From Halomonas sp. LR3S48 (GTDB taxonomy: Bacteria; Pseudomonadota; Gammaproteobacteria; Pseudomonadales; Halomonadaceae), in contig NZ_CP107009.1 of the NCBI RefSeq assembly GCF_025725665.1, forward strand, positions 2,418,001 to 2,482,000: a DNA stretch of 64,000 nt. The letters are read 5' to 3'. A program made the position numbers and the translations under genes. Shown here piece by piece: positions 1 through 7,482 of this stretch. Each line of letters starts with the position of its first letter. The first letter of the stretch is position 1. The notes below the pieces were generated by a model, which was not told the origin of the DNA, made no database searches, and saw only the letters and a program-made list of their open reading frames with translations.

Positions 1-1129
1 GGCGCTTGAAGCGCGCAGAGCCGGTAACGTTGGTGCGCTCGCCGACGTTGACGAACAGCGAGCCTTTCTCGATGTTGAACGGCTCAAGCCCCGACAGACG
101 ACAGGCCCGCGGGCGCTCGGGAACCTGGCGCGGTGCCAGGCCCTGAATGGCAGCGTGGATCGCGGCGATATGCTCCGGCGTCGAGCCGCAGCAACCGCCG
201 ATGATGTTGACCAACCCGCTCTCGGCGAACTCGGCGACGATGGCAGCCATCTCCTCCGGCGTCTGGTCGTACTCGCCGAACTCGTTGGGCAGTCCGGCAT
301 TGGGGTGCGCAGAGACGAAGGTGTCGGCCTTGGTCGAAAGCTCCTCCAGGTAGGGGCGCAGCTCTTCGGCACCCAGCGCACAGTTCAGGCCGATGGAGAG
401 CGGCCGGGCATGACGCACCGAGTTCCAGAACGCCTCGGTAGTCTGGCCCGAGAGGGTGCGGCCGGAGGCGTCGGTGATGGTGCCGGAGATCATTACCGGC
501 AACCGCTCGCCGCGATCGTCGAACAGCGTCTCCAGGGCGAAGATGGCCGCCTTGGCATTGAGCGTATCGAAGATGGTCTCGATCAGGATCAGGTCGGCGC
601 CACCCTCGATCAGCGCCTCTGCGGCTTCGTAGTAGTTCTCGCGCAGCTGGTCGAAGGTGACGTTGCGCTTGGCCGGGTCGTTGACGTCGGGCGACAGCGA
701 GGCGGTGCGTGAGGTCGGCCCCAGTACGCCGGCCACATAACGCGGGATGCCGGTCTCGGCCGCCACCGCGTCGCACACTGCCCGCGCCAGGCGCGCCGAT
801 TCGCGATTGAGTTCGGGTACCAGTTCCTCCATGCCGTAGTCGGCCTGGGAAAGGCGGGTACTGTTGAAGGTGTTGGTCTCGATGATGTCGGCACCGGCCT
901 CGAGGTAGTCGCGATGGATACGCGTCACCAGCTCGGGGCAGGTCAGTGCCAGCAGGTCGTTGTTGCCCTTGAGCTCGGAGGGCCAGTCGCGGAAGCGCTC
1001 GCCGCGGAAATCGTCTTCGTCGAGCCGGGCATTCTGCAACATGGTACCCATGCCGCCATCCAGCATGAGGATGCGCTCGCCGAGCCGTTCGGTGAGAGTA
1101 GCGGTCAGTGCAGAGGGTAGGGCGGCCAT
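1..1129 (-). CDS. metH: Methionine synthase MetH, N-terminal part (cut by window edge)
   Basis: This is the cobalamin-dependent methionine synthase, which transfers a methyl group from methyltetrahydrofolate through cobalamin to homocysteine. About 376 N-terminal residues are present and the frame stays open to the left edge. The visible part is the homocysteine-binding domain: [10 protein letters not shown] near residue 23, [15 protein letters not shown] near residue 85, and the zinc-ligand motif [13 protein letters not shown] near residue 315. It then enters the folate-binding (pterin) domain at [12 protein letters not shown]. The ATG at 1129 fits the N-terminus of the family. The gene is divergent from nfuA. 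The B12-binding and reactivation domains lie outside the window. Confidence 0.93.
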   Translation of the reverse strand, partial: MAALPSALTATLTERLGERILMLDGGMGTMLQNARLDEDDFRGERFRDWPSELKGNNDLLALTCPELVTRIHRDYLEAGADIIETNTFNSTRLSQADYGMEELVPELNRESARLARAVCDAVAAETGIPRYVAGVLGPTSRTASLSPDVNDPAKRNVTFDQLRENYYEAAEALIEGGADLILIETIFDTLNAKAAIFALETLFDDRGERLPVMISGTITDASGRTLSGQTTEAFWNSVRHARPLSIGLNCALGAEELRPYLEELSTKADTFVSAHPNAGLPNEFGEYDQTPEEMAAIVAEFAESGLVNIIGGCCGSTPEHIAAIHAAIQGLAPRQVPERPRACRLSGLEPFNIEKGSLFVNVGERTNVTGSARFKR

Positions 1130-1236
1130 GGGTCGGGTCGGTCTCCAGCGAAAGTCACGTCCAGGGAATCCAAGCCGCCCCGCTGATTCTTGTCGGCTAC
1201 TGGGCAGGGGCGGTCGTGTCGGCCCGCCATGGTAGC

Positions 1237-1289
1237 AAAACCAGCCGCTTGAGGGCAGGGCTGGTCAAAAACCGACCAAAACAGTCGGG
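1237..1289 (-). promoter_or_regulatory. Two successive hairpins in the metH leader
   Basis: Read on the minus strand, a short hairpin (CCGAC, 7-nt loop, GTCGG) is followed directly by five T, and a second hairpin (ACCAGCC, 12-nt loop, GGCTGGT) is followed by three T. Both lie 110-160 bases upstream of the metH ATG. They could be part of an untranslated leader that controls metH, but the stems are short and no known riboswitch class was recognised. Confidence 0.2.
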
Positions 1290-1377
1290 ATTGTCTCCAG
1301 GCGGGCTTTTGCTTACCATGATGGTATGTCACATATGGCCGGCCCGACGAGGACCAGGCCCGACCAGCGAGAACACC

Positions 1378-1968
1378 ATGAGCGAGATCATCCGGATTAC
1401 CGACAGCGCCCAGGACTACCTCGCCGAGCTGCTCGAGAAGCAGAACGTCGAAGGGATTGCAGTGCGCATCTTCATCACCCAGCCGGGTACGCCCTATGCC
1501 GAGACGTGCCTGGCCTATTGCCGGCCTGGCGAGGAAGAGCCCAGCGACGAGCGCCTGGAGCTCGAGAAGATCACGGCACTGATCGACAAGAACAGCATCC
1601 CCTTCCTCGAGGAGGCGGTGGTCGACTTCAATGCCGATCGCATGGGCGGCCAGCTGACCATCAAGGCACCCAATGCCAAGATGCCGAAGGTCAACGCTGA
1701 CAGCCCGCTGGAGGACCGCGTCAACTACATCCTCTACAGCGAGATCAACCCGGGCCTGGCCGCCCATGGCGGCGAAATCAAGCTGGTCGAGCTGACCCAG
1801 GACCAGGTGGCGGTGCTCGCCTTCGGCGGTGGCTGCCAGGGCTGTGCCGCAGTGGACCTGACCCTGAAGGAGGGCGTGGAGAAGACGCTGATGGATCGTA
1901 TTCCCGAGCTTGCCGGCATCCGCGACGTGACCGACCACACAGACACCACCAACGCCTACTATCGCTGA
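1378..1968 (+). CDS. nfuA: Fe-S biogenesis protein NfuA
   Basis: NfuA is an iron-sulfur carrier that receives [4Fe-4S] clusters and delivers them to apo-enzymes, especially under oxidative stress. The 196-residue product has the expected two domains: an N-terminal degenerate A-type domain ([13 protein letters not shown] onward) and a C-terminal Nfu domain with the cluster-binding CxxC at C153 and C156 ([12 protein letters not shown]). The ATG at 1378 matches the usual NfuA N-terminus; in-frame codons further upstream only add low-complexity sequence. The length is near the E. coli protein (191). Another Fe-S assembly gene, sufE, lies 2.6 kb downstream beyond the recombinase module. Confidence 0.95.
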   Translation: MSEIIRITDSAQDYLAELLEKQNVEGIAVRIFITQPGTPYAETCLAYCRPGEEEPSDERLELEKITALIDKNSIPFLEEAVVDFNADRMGGQLTIKAPNAKMPKVNADSPLEDRVNYILYSEINPGLAAHGGEIKLVELTQDQVAVLAFGGGCQGCAAVDLTLKEGVEKTLMDRIPELAGIRDVTDHTDTTNAYYR

Positions 1969-2017
1969 CGCATCAACGACCTCTTCATTTCGCTGATTCG
2001 AGCTCCCAATCGCCCAG

Positions 2018-2037
2018 GCATGCCCCGCAGGGCATGC
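2018..2037. terminator. Hairpin between convergent nfuA and kfrA-like genes
   Basis: Perfect 8-bp inverted repeat GCATGCCC/GGGCATGC with a 4-base loop lies 50 bases after the nfuA stop and just beyond the stop of the convergent gene. It has no T-run on either side, so intrinsic termination is possible rather than shown. Confidence 0.35.
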
Positions 2038-2044
2038 ACGAGGA

Positions 2045-3091
2045 TCAGCGAACGCTCTCGGAAGGCTCCACCGTCGTGGAGCCTTCCTGCGTTTCCCCAC
2101 CACTTTCCGCACGACGCGATGCCACCCCTCCCTCGCCAGGCTGCCAGGTACGCCGCATCAGCTCGGCTTCGAGCGTGCGCAGGCGCGCTGCCTGCTCGTC
2201 GATATGGCGTTTCTGGTCGTCGATGCGCGCCTGTAGCAGCGATTGTTCATGGCGCAGGGTATCGATGCGCTCCTCGGCGCGACTTCTGGCCCACTGGGTC
2301 TCGCGGTGCTGTTTCTCCTCGCGCCCCAGCGCAGCCTGCGTTTCGTGAAACTGCCGCTGCAGGTTCTCCTGGCGCTTCTCCAACTGTGCAACGATGGCAT
2401 CATGCCGTTTTTCGGCCGACACCCGCTCCTGCCGTGACTCGTCGAGCAGGCTCATGAGCCGCGCCTCGGCCGCCTCGTGGCGCTGCTCCTCCTGATTCAG
2501 GCGCGCCAGGTGCTGGGCATCGCGGTCGGCCAACGCCTGCTGGTGGGCCTGACCTTGCTGCTCGTTCTCCTTCTGCAGCTTGTCGAGCTGTTGCAGGGCA
2601 CGGCTTAGCCGCTCCTCCATCTGTCGCGCACGCTCCTGCCACTGGTCGCGCTCGGCTTCGACCCGTGCCAGGGCTGCACTGCGTTGTTCGAGACGCTGCT
2701 CCGTCCCCGCCAGGTGTGACGACAGGGCAGCTTCGCGCTGCTCGGCATCCTCGACCTGGCGCTGCGCTTCCTGCATCGCTGCCTGGGCCTCGGCCACGCG
2801 CCGGTCAGCCTCCTCACGGTAGCCTGCCAAGGCCTCGCCGGCAGACTCCTGAGCCATGTGCCACAGGCTTTCCGCCAGCTTCAGCACCGGCTCCGGCATG
2901 GCGTGGGAGGCGGGCAGGTCACGGTTCGCCTCGCGCTGGAAGCGCCACTCGCGCAGGTGATCGCTGATGGTGGTAAAGCTGCCGGTTCCCAGCACGTCTC
3001 GAATCTTCTGGACACTGGGGGCATCTCCCTTGGCCAGCAGGGTCTCGATGGCCTGCTGAACGTCCTCGTACTGCACACCGCTGCGTGCCAT
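2045..3091 (-). CDS. KfrA-like DNA-binding protein with long coiled coil
   Basis: The 348-residue protein starts with a KfrA-type N-terminal DNA-binding domain (about residues 1-65; VQQAIETLLAKGDAPSVQKIRDVLG then TTISDHLREWR). The rest is an almost continuous, Glu/Gln/Arg-rich coiled coil. In plasmid KfrA the N-terminal domain binds operators in its own promoter and the coiled coil drives multimerisation during partition. Here the gene is chromosomal. ATG at 3091 follows a good AAGGAG site; the frame is open further upstream but that part crosses the AT-rich promoter region. It is divergent from a tyrosine recombinase, and the palindromes between them are natural candidate operators. Whether it acts as regulator, architectural protein or recombination partner is not known. 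Confidence 0.75.
   Translation of the reverse strand: MARSGVQYEDVQQAIETLLAKGDAPSVQKIRDVLGTGSFTTISDHLREWRFQREANRDLPASHAMPEPVLKLAESLWHMAQESAGEALAGYREEADRRVAEAQAAMQEAQRQVEDAEQREAALSSHLAGTEQRLEQRSAALARVEAERDQWQERARQMEERLSRALQQLDKLQKENEQQGQAHQQALADRDAQHLARLNQEEQRHEAAEARLMSLLDESRQERVSAEKRHDAIVAQLEKRQENLQRQFHETQAALGREEKQHRETQWARSRAEERIDTLRHEQSLLQARIDDQKRHIDEQAARLRTLEAELMRRTWQPGEGGVASRRAESGGETQEGSTTVEPSESVR
2060..2087. terminator. Strong hairpin inside the 3' end of the kfrA-like gene
   Basis: A perfect 12-bp inverted repeat (GGAAGGCTCCAC / GTGGAGCCTTCC, 4-base loop) encodes the last residues of the kfrA-like protein. Read on the plus strand, in the nfuA direction, it is followed by TGCGTTTCC. It probably stops nfuA transcription before it runs antisense through the kfrA-like gene. 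Confidence 0.45.
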
Positions 3092-3219
3092 GACGATCTC
3101 CTTGTGTGGTGTGGCGGCGGATCCTTGCTCACGCGGCAGGCGTCGCTTGTTCTTGCTGTTTCCGTGCGCCCGCTCGGGATTCCTAAGCATAGCGACTTTC
3201 GTCCAAAGCGAAAAGGAAA

Positions 3220-3251
3220 TTACGTTATACGTAATTACGTAAAATACGTAA
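3220..3251. promoter_or_regulatory. Nested tandem palindromes, probable operator of the divergent pair
   Basis: Two adjacent palindromes, TTACGT-TAT-ACGTAA (3220-3234) and TTACGTA-AAA-TACGTAA (3235-3251), meet so that their inner halves form a third perfect palindrome, ACGTAATTACGT (3229-3240). The result is four evenly spaced TACGT/ACGTA half sites in an AT-rich island between two divergent start codons. KfrA-family proteins are known to bind inverted repeats at their own promoter, so this is the likely binding site; that link is inferred. Confidence 0.6.
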
Positions 3252-3349
3252 CGACACGGCTTTAAATTCATGATTACCCGTCTTATCTTGAATAACCAGT
3301 CGATACAGGCGAGACTCGAGCTATTCGATAGCGAAGAGCGGTGGGCACA

Positions 3350-4561
3350 ATGAGGGTACCGAGCGAGGAGGGCGGCAATGCTCTTCTCCCCAGTGGGTGG
3401 CAGGAAGCGAATACGCACACCCCGACACTGGATATGCCACTACCCGCGACGAGCACGAACGGGGCAGCACGCATTGCTGCCCGGAGCGACGCCGAGGCGG
3501 TGGCGCAGTGGCTCGCCGAGTTTCGTGACAGCCCGCAGACGCTACGCGCCTACCGCCGCGAGGCAGAGCGCCTGCTGCTGTGGCTGGGGCACCAGGGGTG
3601 CGGCCTCGGCGAGCTGCGCCGCCAGGACCTGGATACTTTCGAGGCCTTCCTGGCGTCTCCCACGCCCCGCCACCTCTGGGTAGGGCCGCCACGGCCTCGC
3701 CATTCACCGGACTGGCGTCCGTTTCGCGGCCCGCTGTCGCCGGCCAGCCGCCGGCAGAGCCTGGTAATCCTGCAGGGCATGTTTGCCTGGCTGGTGGAAG
3801 CGGGGTGGGTCAGCCACAATCCATTCCGCCTGATGCGCGACAAGCGCCGCCGCCTCGACAATCGACAGCCTGGCATCGACCGCTACCTGGAGCGTCCGCT
3901 GTGGGAATGGCTATGGCGATGGTTGAGCGAGCCGCCTGCCGAGAACGCCAGCACCCGCGAAGGCTACCTCTGGCAGCGACGGCGCACGATCTTCGGCTTC
4001 GCCTACCTGTTGGCGCCGCGCATCAGCGAGATGGCCGCCGCCGAAATGGGGGATTTCTTCCCGCGGGAAGGGCGCTGGTGGTGGCGCGTGACGGGGAAGG
4101 GCGGCAAGACGGCGCGCATCCCGGTACCCAATGACATGCTGGCCCTGCTACGCGACTGGCGGCAAACGCTGGGCCTTGCCGCCGAACCGCGGCCTGGTGA
4201 GGAGGGCGCGGTGCTGCGCGGGCTCGACGGCCAACGCGGCCTCGGCGACAACCAGCTTTACCGCTTGATTCGCGACACCTTCCGTCAGGCGGCCGACGCC
4301 CTGGAAACCGAGGCCGGCGAGGAGGCGAGGTCGCAGGTGTCCCGACTGCGTGCCGCGACACCTCACTGGCTGCGCCACACCGCACTCACGCATCAGGCAC
4401 AGGCCGGGGTCGAGCTGCGCTATCTCGCCGGTACCGCACGTCACGCGAGGCTCGATACCACCGCCCAGTACCTACACAGCGAGGACGAGGAGTGGCATCG
4501 CCAGCAATCCGCCCACGGCTTGCCCGGCAGGGCGGACGAATCCGGGGCCGAACCGGTATAA
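3350..4561 (+). CDS. Tyrosine recombinase/integrase
   Basis: The product has about 403 residues: an N-terminal SAM-like core-binding region (roughly 40-160; AEFRDSPQTLRAYRREAERLLLW in two parts) and a C-terminal catalytic domain. The tyrosine-recombinase residues can be followed: Arg in LLAPRISEMAAAE, Lys in VTGKGGKTARIPV, HxxR in TPHWLRHTALTH, His in TARHARLDTT and the nucleophile Tyr in AQYLHSEDEE. A GTG at 3341 is an alternative start; the ATG at 3350 has GGTGGG upstream. No excisionase, phage genes or att sites are next to it, and its codon usage looks like that of its neighbours. It is therefore probably a resident chromosomal recombinase that works with the divergent KfrA-like gene, not an element integrase. 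Confidence 0.85.
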   Translation: MRVPSEEGGNALLPSGWQEANTHTPTLDMPLPATSTNGAARIAARSDAEAVAQWLAEFRDSPQTLRAYRREAERLLLWLGHQGCGLGELRRQDLDTFEAFLASPTPRHLWVGPPRPRHSPDWRPFRGPLSPASRRQSLVILQGMFAWLVEAGWVSHNPFRLMRDKRRRLDNRQPGIDRYLERPLWEWLWRWLSEPPAENASTREGYLWQRRRTIFGFAYLLAPRISEMAAAEMGDFFPREGRWWWRVTGKGGKTARIPVPNDMLALLRDWRQTLGLAAEPRPGEEGAVLRGLDGQRGLGDNQLYRLIRDTFRQAADALETEAGEEARSQVSRLRAATPHWLRHTALTHQAQAGVELRYLAGTARHARLDTTAQYLHSEDEEWHRQQSAHGLPGRADESGAEPV

Positions 4562-4589
4562 TGAGAACCACGTCAACACGGGAGGCAAC

Positions 4590-5021
4590 ATGACCACCGA
4601 AGCCACAGCCGAACAGGCCCAGCAGGCCCTGCGGGAAGAGTTCGAGATGTTCGATAACTGGATGGACCGTTATCAGTACATCATCGACATGGGCAAGCAA
4701 CTGCCGACATTTCCCGAAGAGTGGAAGACGCCAGAGCTGAAGATTCAGGGCTGCCAGTCGAATGTCTGGATGCACCATCAGCGCGATGGTGAGGTGCTGC
4801 ACTTCGATGCGGTGTCGGATGCGGCCATCGTTTCCGGCCTGATCGCCGTGCTGATGCGCATCTACAACGACCGACCGGCCGGTGAGATTCGCGACACCAG
4901 CCCCCGCTTCCTGCAGGACCTGGGGCTCGACAAGCATCTTTCCCCCACGCGCAGCAATGGCCTGCACGCCATGCTCGGCAAGATCTACGAAGTCGCCGAG
5001 AAAGAGGCTGCCTCCGCCTGA
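4590..5021 (+). CDS. sufE: SufE-family cysteine desulfuration protein
   Basis: SufE takes persulfide sulfur from a SufS/CsdA-type cysteine desulfurase for Fe-S cluster assembly. The 143-residue protein has the sulfur-acceptor cysteine C55 in KIQGCQSNVWM and the conserved C-terminal region LGLDKHLSPTRSNGLHAML. ATG 4590 follows a GGGAGG site. It is read on from the recombinase gene with a 28-base gap, so the two may be co-transcribed. No desulfurase is next to it; CsdE-type and SufE-type cannot be separated from sequence alone. Confidence 0.92.
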   Translation: MTTEATAEQAQQALREEFEMFDNWMDRYQYIIDMGKQLPTFPEEWKTPELKIQGCQSNVWMHHQRDGEVLHFDAVSDAAIVSGLIAVLMRIYNDRPAGEIRDTSPRFLQDLGLDKHLSPTRSNGLHAMLGKIYEVAEKEAASA

Positions 5022-5392
5022 TGCCGTCCCGAAGGCCGTAAGACGGCATGCCGTTGACGCTCCCGGGCGAGAATGCTCTCGGCATCCAGGCTGGCGATGG
5101 TGACATCCCGCGCCGTGGGAATTTCGTCAGCCAGTTGCAGCGCCTGGTAACGCCCGCAACAGACGCGCAGGAAGGAAGCGAAATTGGCCGGGTCGTGCCC
5201 GGCCTCGGCGCACTCCCGTGAGAGCTTCGCCACCAGTTGACTGAGCGTAAGCCCGTCGCGTCTGCCGATTTCCTCGAGCACCGCCCAGAAAAATCCCTCC
5301 AGGCGTACGCTGGTCGAGACGCCGTCGAGACGCATGGAGCGGGTCTGAGGCTCCCACAGGCCCGGTTCGGCGCCGATGAAAAGCCTGCACAT
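4985..5392 (-). CDS. Ribbon-helix-helix domain protein
   Basis: A 135-residue protein starting MCRLFIGAEP after a strong GGGAGG site. Residues about 20-75 (RSMRLDGVSTSVRLEGFFW then LEEIGRRDGLTLSQLVAKL) fit the ribbon-helix-helix family that has this characteristic SVRLE...FW pattern; such proteins are usually small DNA-binding or regulatory proteins. The C-terminal 40 residues are longer than usual. Its 3' end overlaps the convergent sufE gene by 37 bases, and a hairpin (5021-5049) sits at that junction. The true C-terminus may be worth checking. Target unknown. Confidence 0.7.
   Translation of the reverse strand: MCRLFIGAEPGLWEPQTRSMRLDGVSTSVRLEGFFWAVLEEIGRRDGLTLSQLVAKLSRECAEAGHDPANFASFLRVCCGRYQALQLADEIPTARDVTIASLDAESILARERQRHAVLRPSGRHQAEAASFSATS
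5021..5049. terminator. Hairpin at the sufE / RHH convergent junction
   Basis: Inverted repeat ATGCCGTC / GACGGCAT with a 13-base loop starts at the sufE stop codon and lies inside the 3' coding part of the opposing gene. There is no T-run, so it is only a weak terminator candidate. Confidence 0.3.
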
Positions 5393-5475
5393 ACCATTTC
5401 CTCCCTTGCTGGCCCGACCGACGCTTTCATCATGGCGCCGGTCGCGGGCCAGGGCAAGGCGGTTTCGAGTAGCGG

Positions 5476-6057
5476 CTAGAGTTCGATCCGCGTGTCCAGC
5501 ACCCTCAGGAACTGGGCGATCCACGCCGGATGGGCGGGCCAGGCTGGTGCGGTGACCAGCTTGCCGTCGGTCACGGCATCGTCCACCGCGATGTCGGCGT
5601 AGCGGCCGCCGGCGAGTTGCACCTCGGGACGACAGGCGGGATAGGCCGAACAGGTGCGCCCCTCCAGCACCCGGGCGGCAGCCAGTAGCTGGGCACCGTG
5701 GCAGATTGCCGCCACCGGCTTGTCGGCCTCGAAGAAGTGCCGTACCAGCGCGATGACCTTGTCGTTCAGGCGCAGATACTCCGGGGCGCGTCCGCCGACG
5801 ATCACCAGGCCATCGTAGTCGGCAGGATCGGCTGCGGCAAAATCGGCATTGAGCGTGAAACGATGACCGGGCTTTTCACTGTAGGTCTGGTCGCCCTCGA
5901 AATCGTGAATGGCGGTGGCAATGCTGTCGCCGGCCCGCTTGTCGGGACATACCGCATCGACACGGTGGCCCACGGCCTGCAGGGCCTGGAACGGCACCAT
6001 GGTTTCATAGTCTTCGGCGAAATCGCCGCACAGCAAAAGCAGTCGCTTGGCGGACAT
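5476..6057 (-). CDS. DJ-1/PfpI family protein
   Basis: The 193-residue protein has the class I glutamine amidotransferase-like fold of the DJ-1/PfpI family: [14 protein letters not shown] at the N-terminus and the nucleophile elbow [10 protein letters not shown] with its cysteine near residue 117. Members act as proteases, glyoxalase III-type deglycases or stress chaperones; which applies here cannot be told. I chose ATG 6057 because GAGGAG lies just upstream; an ATG five codons earlier overlaps that site. It lies downstream of the zur-hisI-yidD run but with a 123-base gap. Confidence 0.88.
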   Translation of the reverse strand: MSAKRLLLLCGDFAEDYETMVPFQALQAVGHRVDAVCPDKRAGDSIATAIHDFEGDQTYSEKPGHRFTLNADFAAADPADYDGLVIVGGRAPEYLRLNDKVIALVRHFFEADKPVAAICHGAQLLAAARVLEGRTCSAYPACRPEVQLAGGRYADIAVDDAVTDGKLVTAPAWPAHPAWIAQFLRVLDTRIEL

Positions 6058-6180
6058 GACGTGTCTCCTCATCGACTCGTTGTGGTGGGTGTACCACGGA
6101 TCAGTCTGGCACGGGCGAACCGGAGGAGGGTGGTAGCGGGCTACTACACCCGCACGGCAAGAGAGGTTGGACAGAGCAGG

Positions 6181-6519
6181 TCAGTGCCTGGAACATTGTC
6201 CGCGCCGGCAACGAAAGTGCTCGTCGAGCTCGGGGTCGTTCTGGCACAGGCGTTCGCTAGGGCCGCCTGGCACGGGGTCGATGCCGCCATCACTGCCTGG
6301 GTGGCAGCGCACGATGCGCCTGGCGGCAAGCCAACCGCCGCGCAACGGGCCATGAACCTGGATGGCTTCGACGGTGTAGTGCGAACAGCTGGGCCAGAAG
6401 CGACAGCGTGGCCCCAGCAGGGGGCTCACCACCAGTTGGTAGAGCCTGACCGGGCCGATCATCGCCAGGCCCAAGGCGCTTCGCAGCAGCCTGCCCAAGC
6501 GCTGCAGCCAGGCGGCCAC
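6181..6519 (-). CDS. yidD: Membrane protein insertion efficiency factor YidD
   Basis: YidD is a small membrane-associated protein that assists YidC-dependent membrane insertion. The 112-residue product shows the family signature [18 protein letters not shown] followed by [13 protein letters not shown], preceded by an amphipathic N-terminal helix. Translation starts at GTG 6519, three bases after the hisI stop, so it is translationally linked to hisI. The location is unusual: yidD normally sits between rnpA and yidC near the origin. Here it ends a zur-hisI-yidD run, so it is either the relocated or a second copy. Confidence 0.9.
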   Translation of the reverse strand: MAAWLQRLGRLLRSALGLAMIGPVRLYQLVVSPLLGPRCRFWPSCSHYTVEAIQVHGPLRGGWLAARRIVRCHPGSDGGIDPVPGGPSERLCQNDPELDEHFRCRRGQCSRH

Positions 6520-6522
6520 GCG

Positions 6523-6975
6523 TCAGCGCCCCTCCGAAGGCTTGCGATAGAGGGTGTCGGGATCGATCAGCGGCTCGCTGTCGATACGCGCCTCGTTGCC
6601 ATCCAGCGCCAGGTAGAAGCAGCTGCGCCGCCCGGTATGGCAAGCCGGACCGGTCTGTTCGACCTTGAGCAGCAGGGTGTCGCCATCGCAATCCAGGCTG
6701 GCCCCGCGCAGGTGCTGTTGTTGGCCCGAGGATTCGCCCTTGCGCCACAGCTTGCCCCGCGAGCGCGACCAATAGCAGACGCGCCCACTGGCGAGCGTCT
6801 CCTCCAACGCTTCGCGGTTCATCCACGCCATCATCAATACTTCGCCGCTGTCGTGCTGCTGGGCGATGGCCGGGATCAGGCCGTCGTCGTTGAAGCGAAC
6901 GGCAGGGAGTATCCGGTCGAGTGGTAGACGGGCACCGAGTTCGGCACGCTCGAGTTGCTTGAAGAGATCGGTCAT
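6523..6975 (-). CDS. hisI: Phosphoribosyl-AMP cyclohydrolase HisI
   Basis: HisI opens the purine ring of phosphoribosyl-AMP in the third step of histidine synthesis. The 150-residue protein has the core [16 protein letters not shown] and the three zinc cysteines in LDCDGD, PACHTG and RSCFY. There is an extra N-terminal stretch of about 25 residues ([18 protein letters not shown]) compared with the shorter Pseudomonas HisI. It follows zur with a 21-base gap and precedes yidD by three bases. hisI paralogs placed under Zur are known in other bacteria; this copy keeps its zinc ligands. Whether the genome has another hisI cannot be seen here. Confidence 0.93.
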   Translation of the reverse strand: MTDLFKQLERAELGARLPLDRILPAVRFNDDGLIPAIAQQHDSGEVLMMAWMNREALEETLASGRVCYWSRSRGKLWRKGESSGQQQHLRGASLDCDGDTLLLKVEQTGPACHTGRRSCFYLALDGNEARIDSEPLIDPDTLYRKPSEGR

Positions 6976-6996
6976 GGCGTTTCCGTTATGACTGGT

Positions 6997-7449
6997 TCAG
7001 GCCCGCGCCGCAGCCGTCAGGCACAGATCGCAGCTGCCCAGCAGCTCGATCGTCTGGCGTTCGACGCGAAAGCCCAAGTCGCGTGCCTGGGCGCTGAGCT
7101 GCGCGTTGACGTCGTCCAGATGCAGCTCCTCGACTCGTCCGCAGTGACGGCAGATCAACAGCTGGAAGCCGTGGGCATGCTCGGGGCAAGGGCAGGCCAC
7201 ATAGGCGTTGAGCGATTCGATGCGATGCACCAAACCCTGCTCGATGAGAAAGTCGAGTGCACGATAGACGGTCGGCGGGCGCGCCGCCGCATGCTCGACG
7301 GCCAGTCGATCGAGCAGCTCGTAGGCCTTCAGGCCACCGCTGGCCCCGGTGATCATCTCGAGAACACGTCGTCGAATCGGGGTGAAGCGCACCCCGCGAA
7401 GCTGGCATTGTCTTTCGGCCTGCGCGAGCAGGGCGGTAGCGTCGGTCAT
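6997..7449 (-). CDS. zur: Fur-family zinc uptake regulator Zur
   Basis: Zur represses zinc-uptake and zinc-sparing genes when zinc is bound. The 150-residue protein has a Fur-type winged helix (RFTPIRRRVLEMI and PPTVYRALDFLIEQGLVHRI) and structural zinc cysteines in CRHC and CDLC. The N-terminal RGVRFTPIR and early CP-C-PEHAHGFQ region fit Zur better than Fur. It is co-directional with hisI and yidD downstream and follows the ATP-grasp gene with a 33-base gap, so it may be within a longer operon. No clear Zur box was recognised nearby. Specificity for zinc is inferred from sequence type. Confidence 0.85.
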   Translation of the reverse strand: MTDATALLAQAERQCQLRGVRFTPIRRRVLEMITGASGGLKAYELLDRLAVEHAAARPPTVYRALDFLIEQGLVHRIESLNAYVACPCPEHAHGFQLLICRHCGRVEELHLDDVNAQLSAQARDLGFRVERQTIELLGSCDLCLTAAARA

Positions 7450-7482
7450 GGGCGACCCGATGTCTCTGGAGTAGCGTTCATT

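Noticed and set aside
3350..4561. Prophage or integrative element
   Set aside because: Only a recombinase is present. No structural, replication or transfer genes, tRNA target or direct repeats were seen, and the flanks are housekeeping genes.
6523..6975. Zinc-free HisI paralog for zinc starvation
   Set aside because: The three zinc-binding cysteines are all present, so there is no sign of zinc independence.
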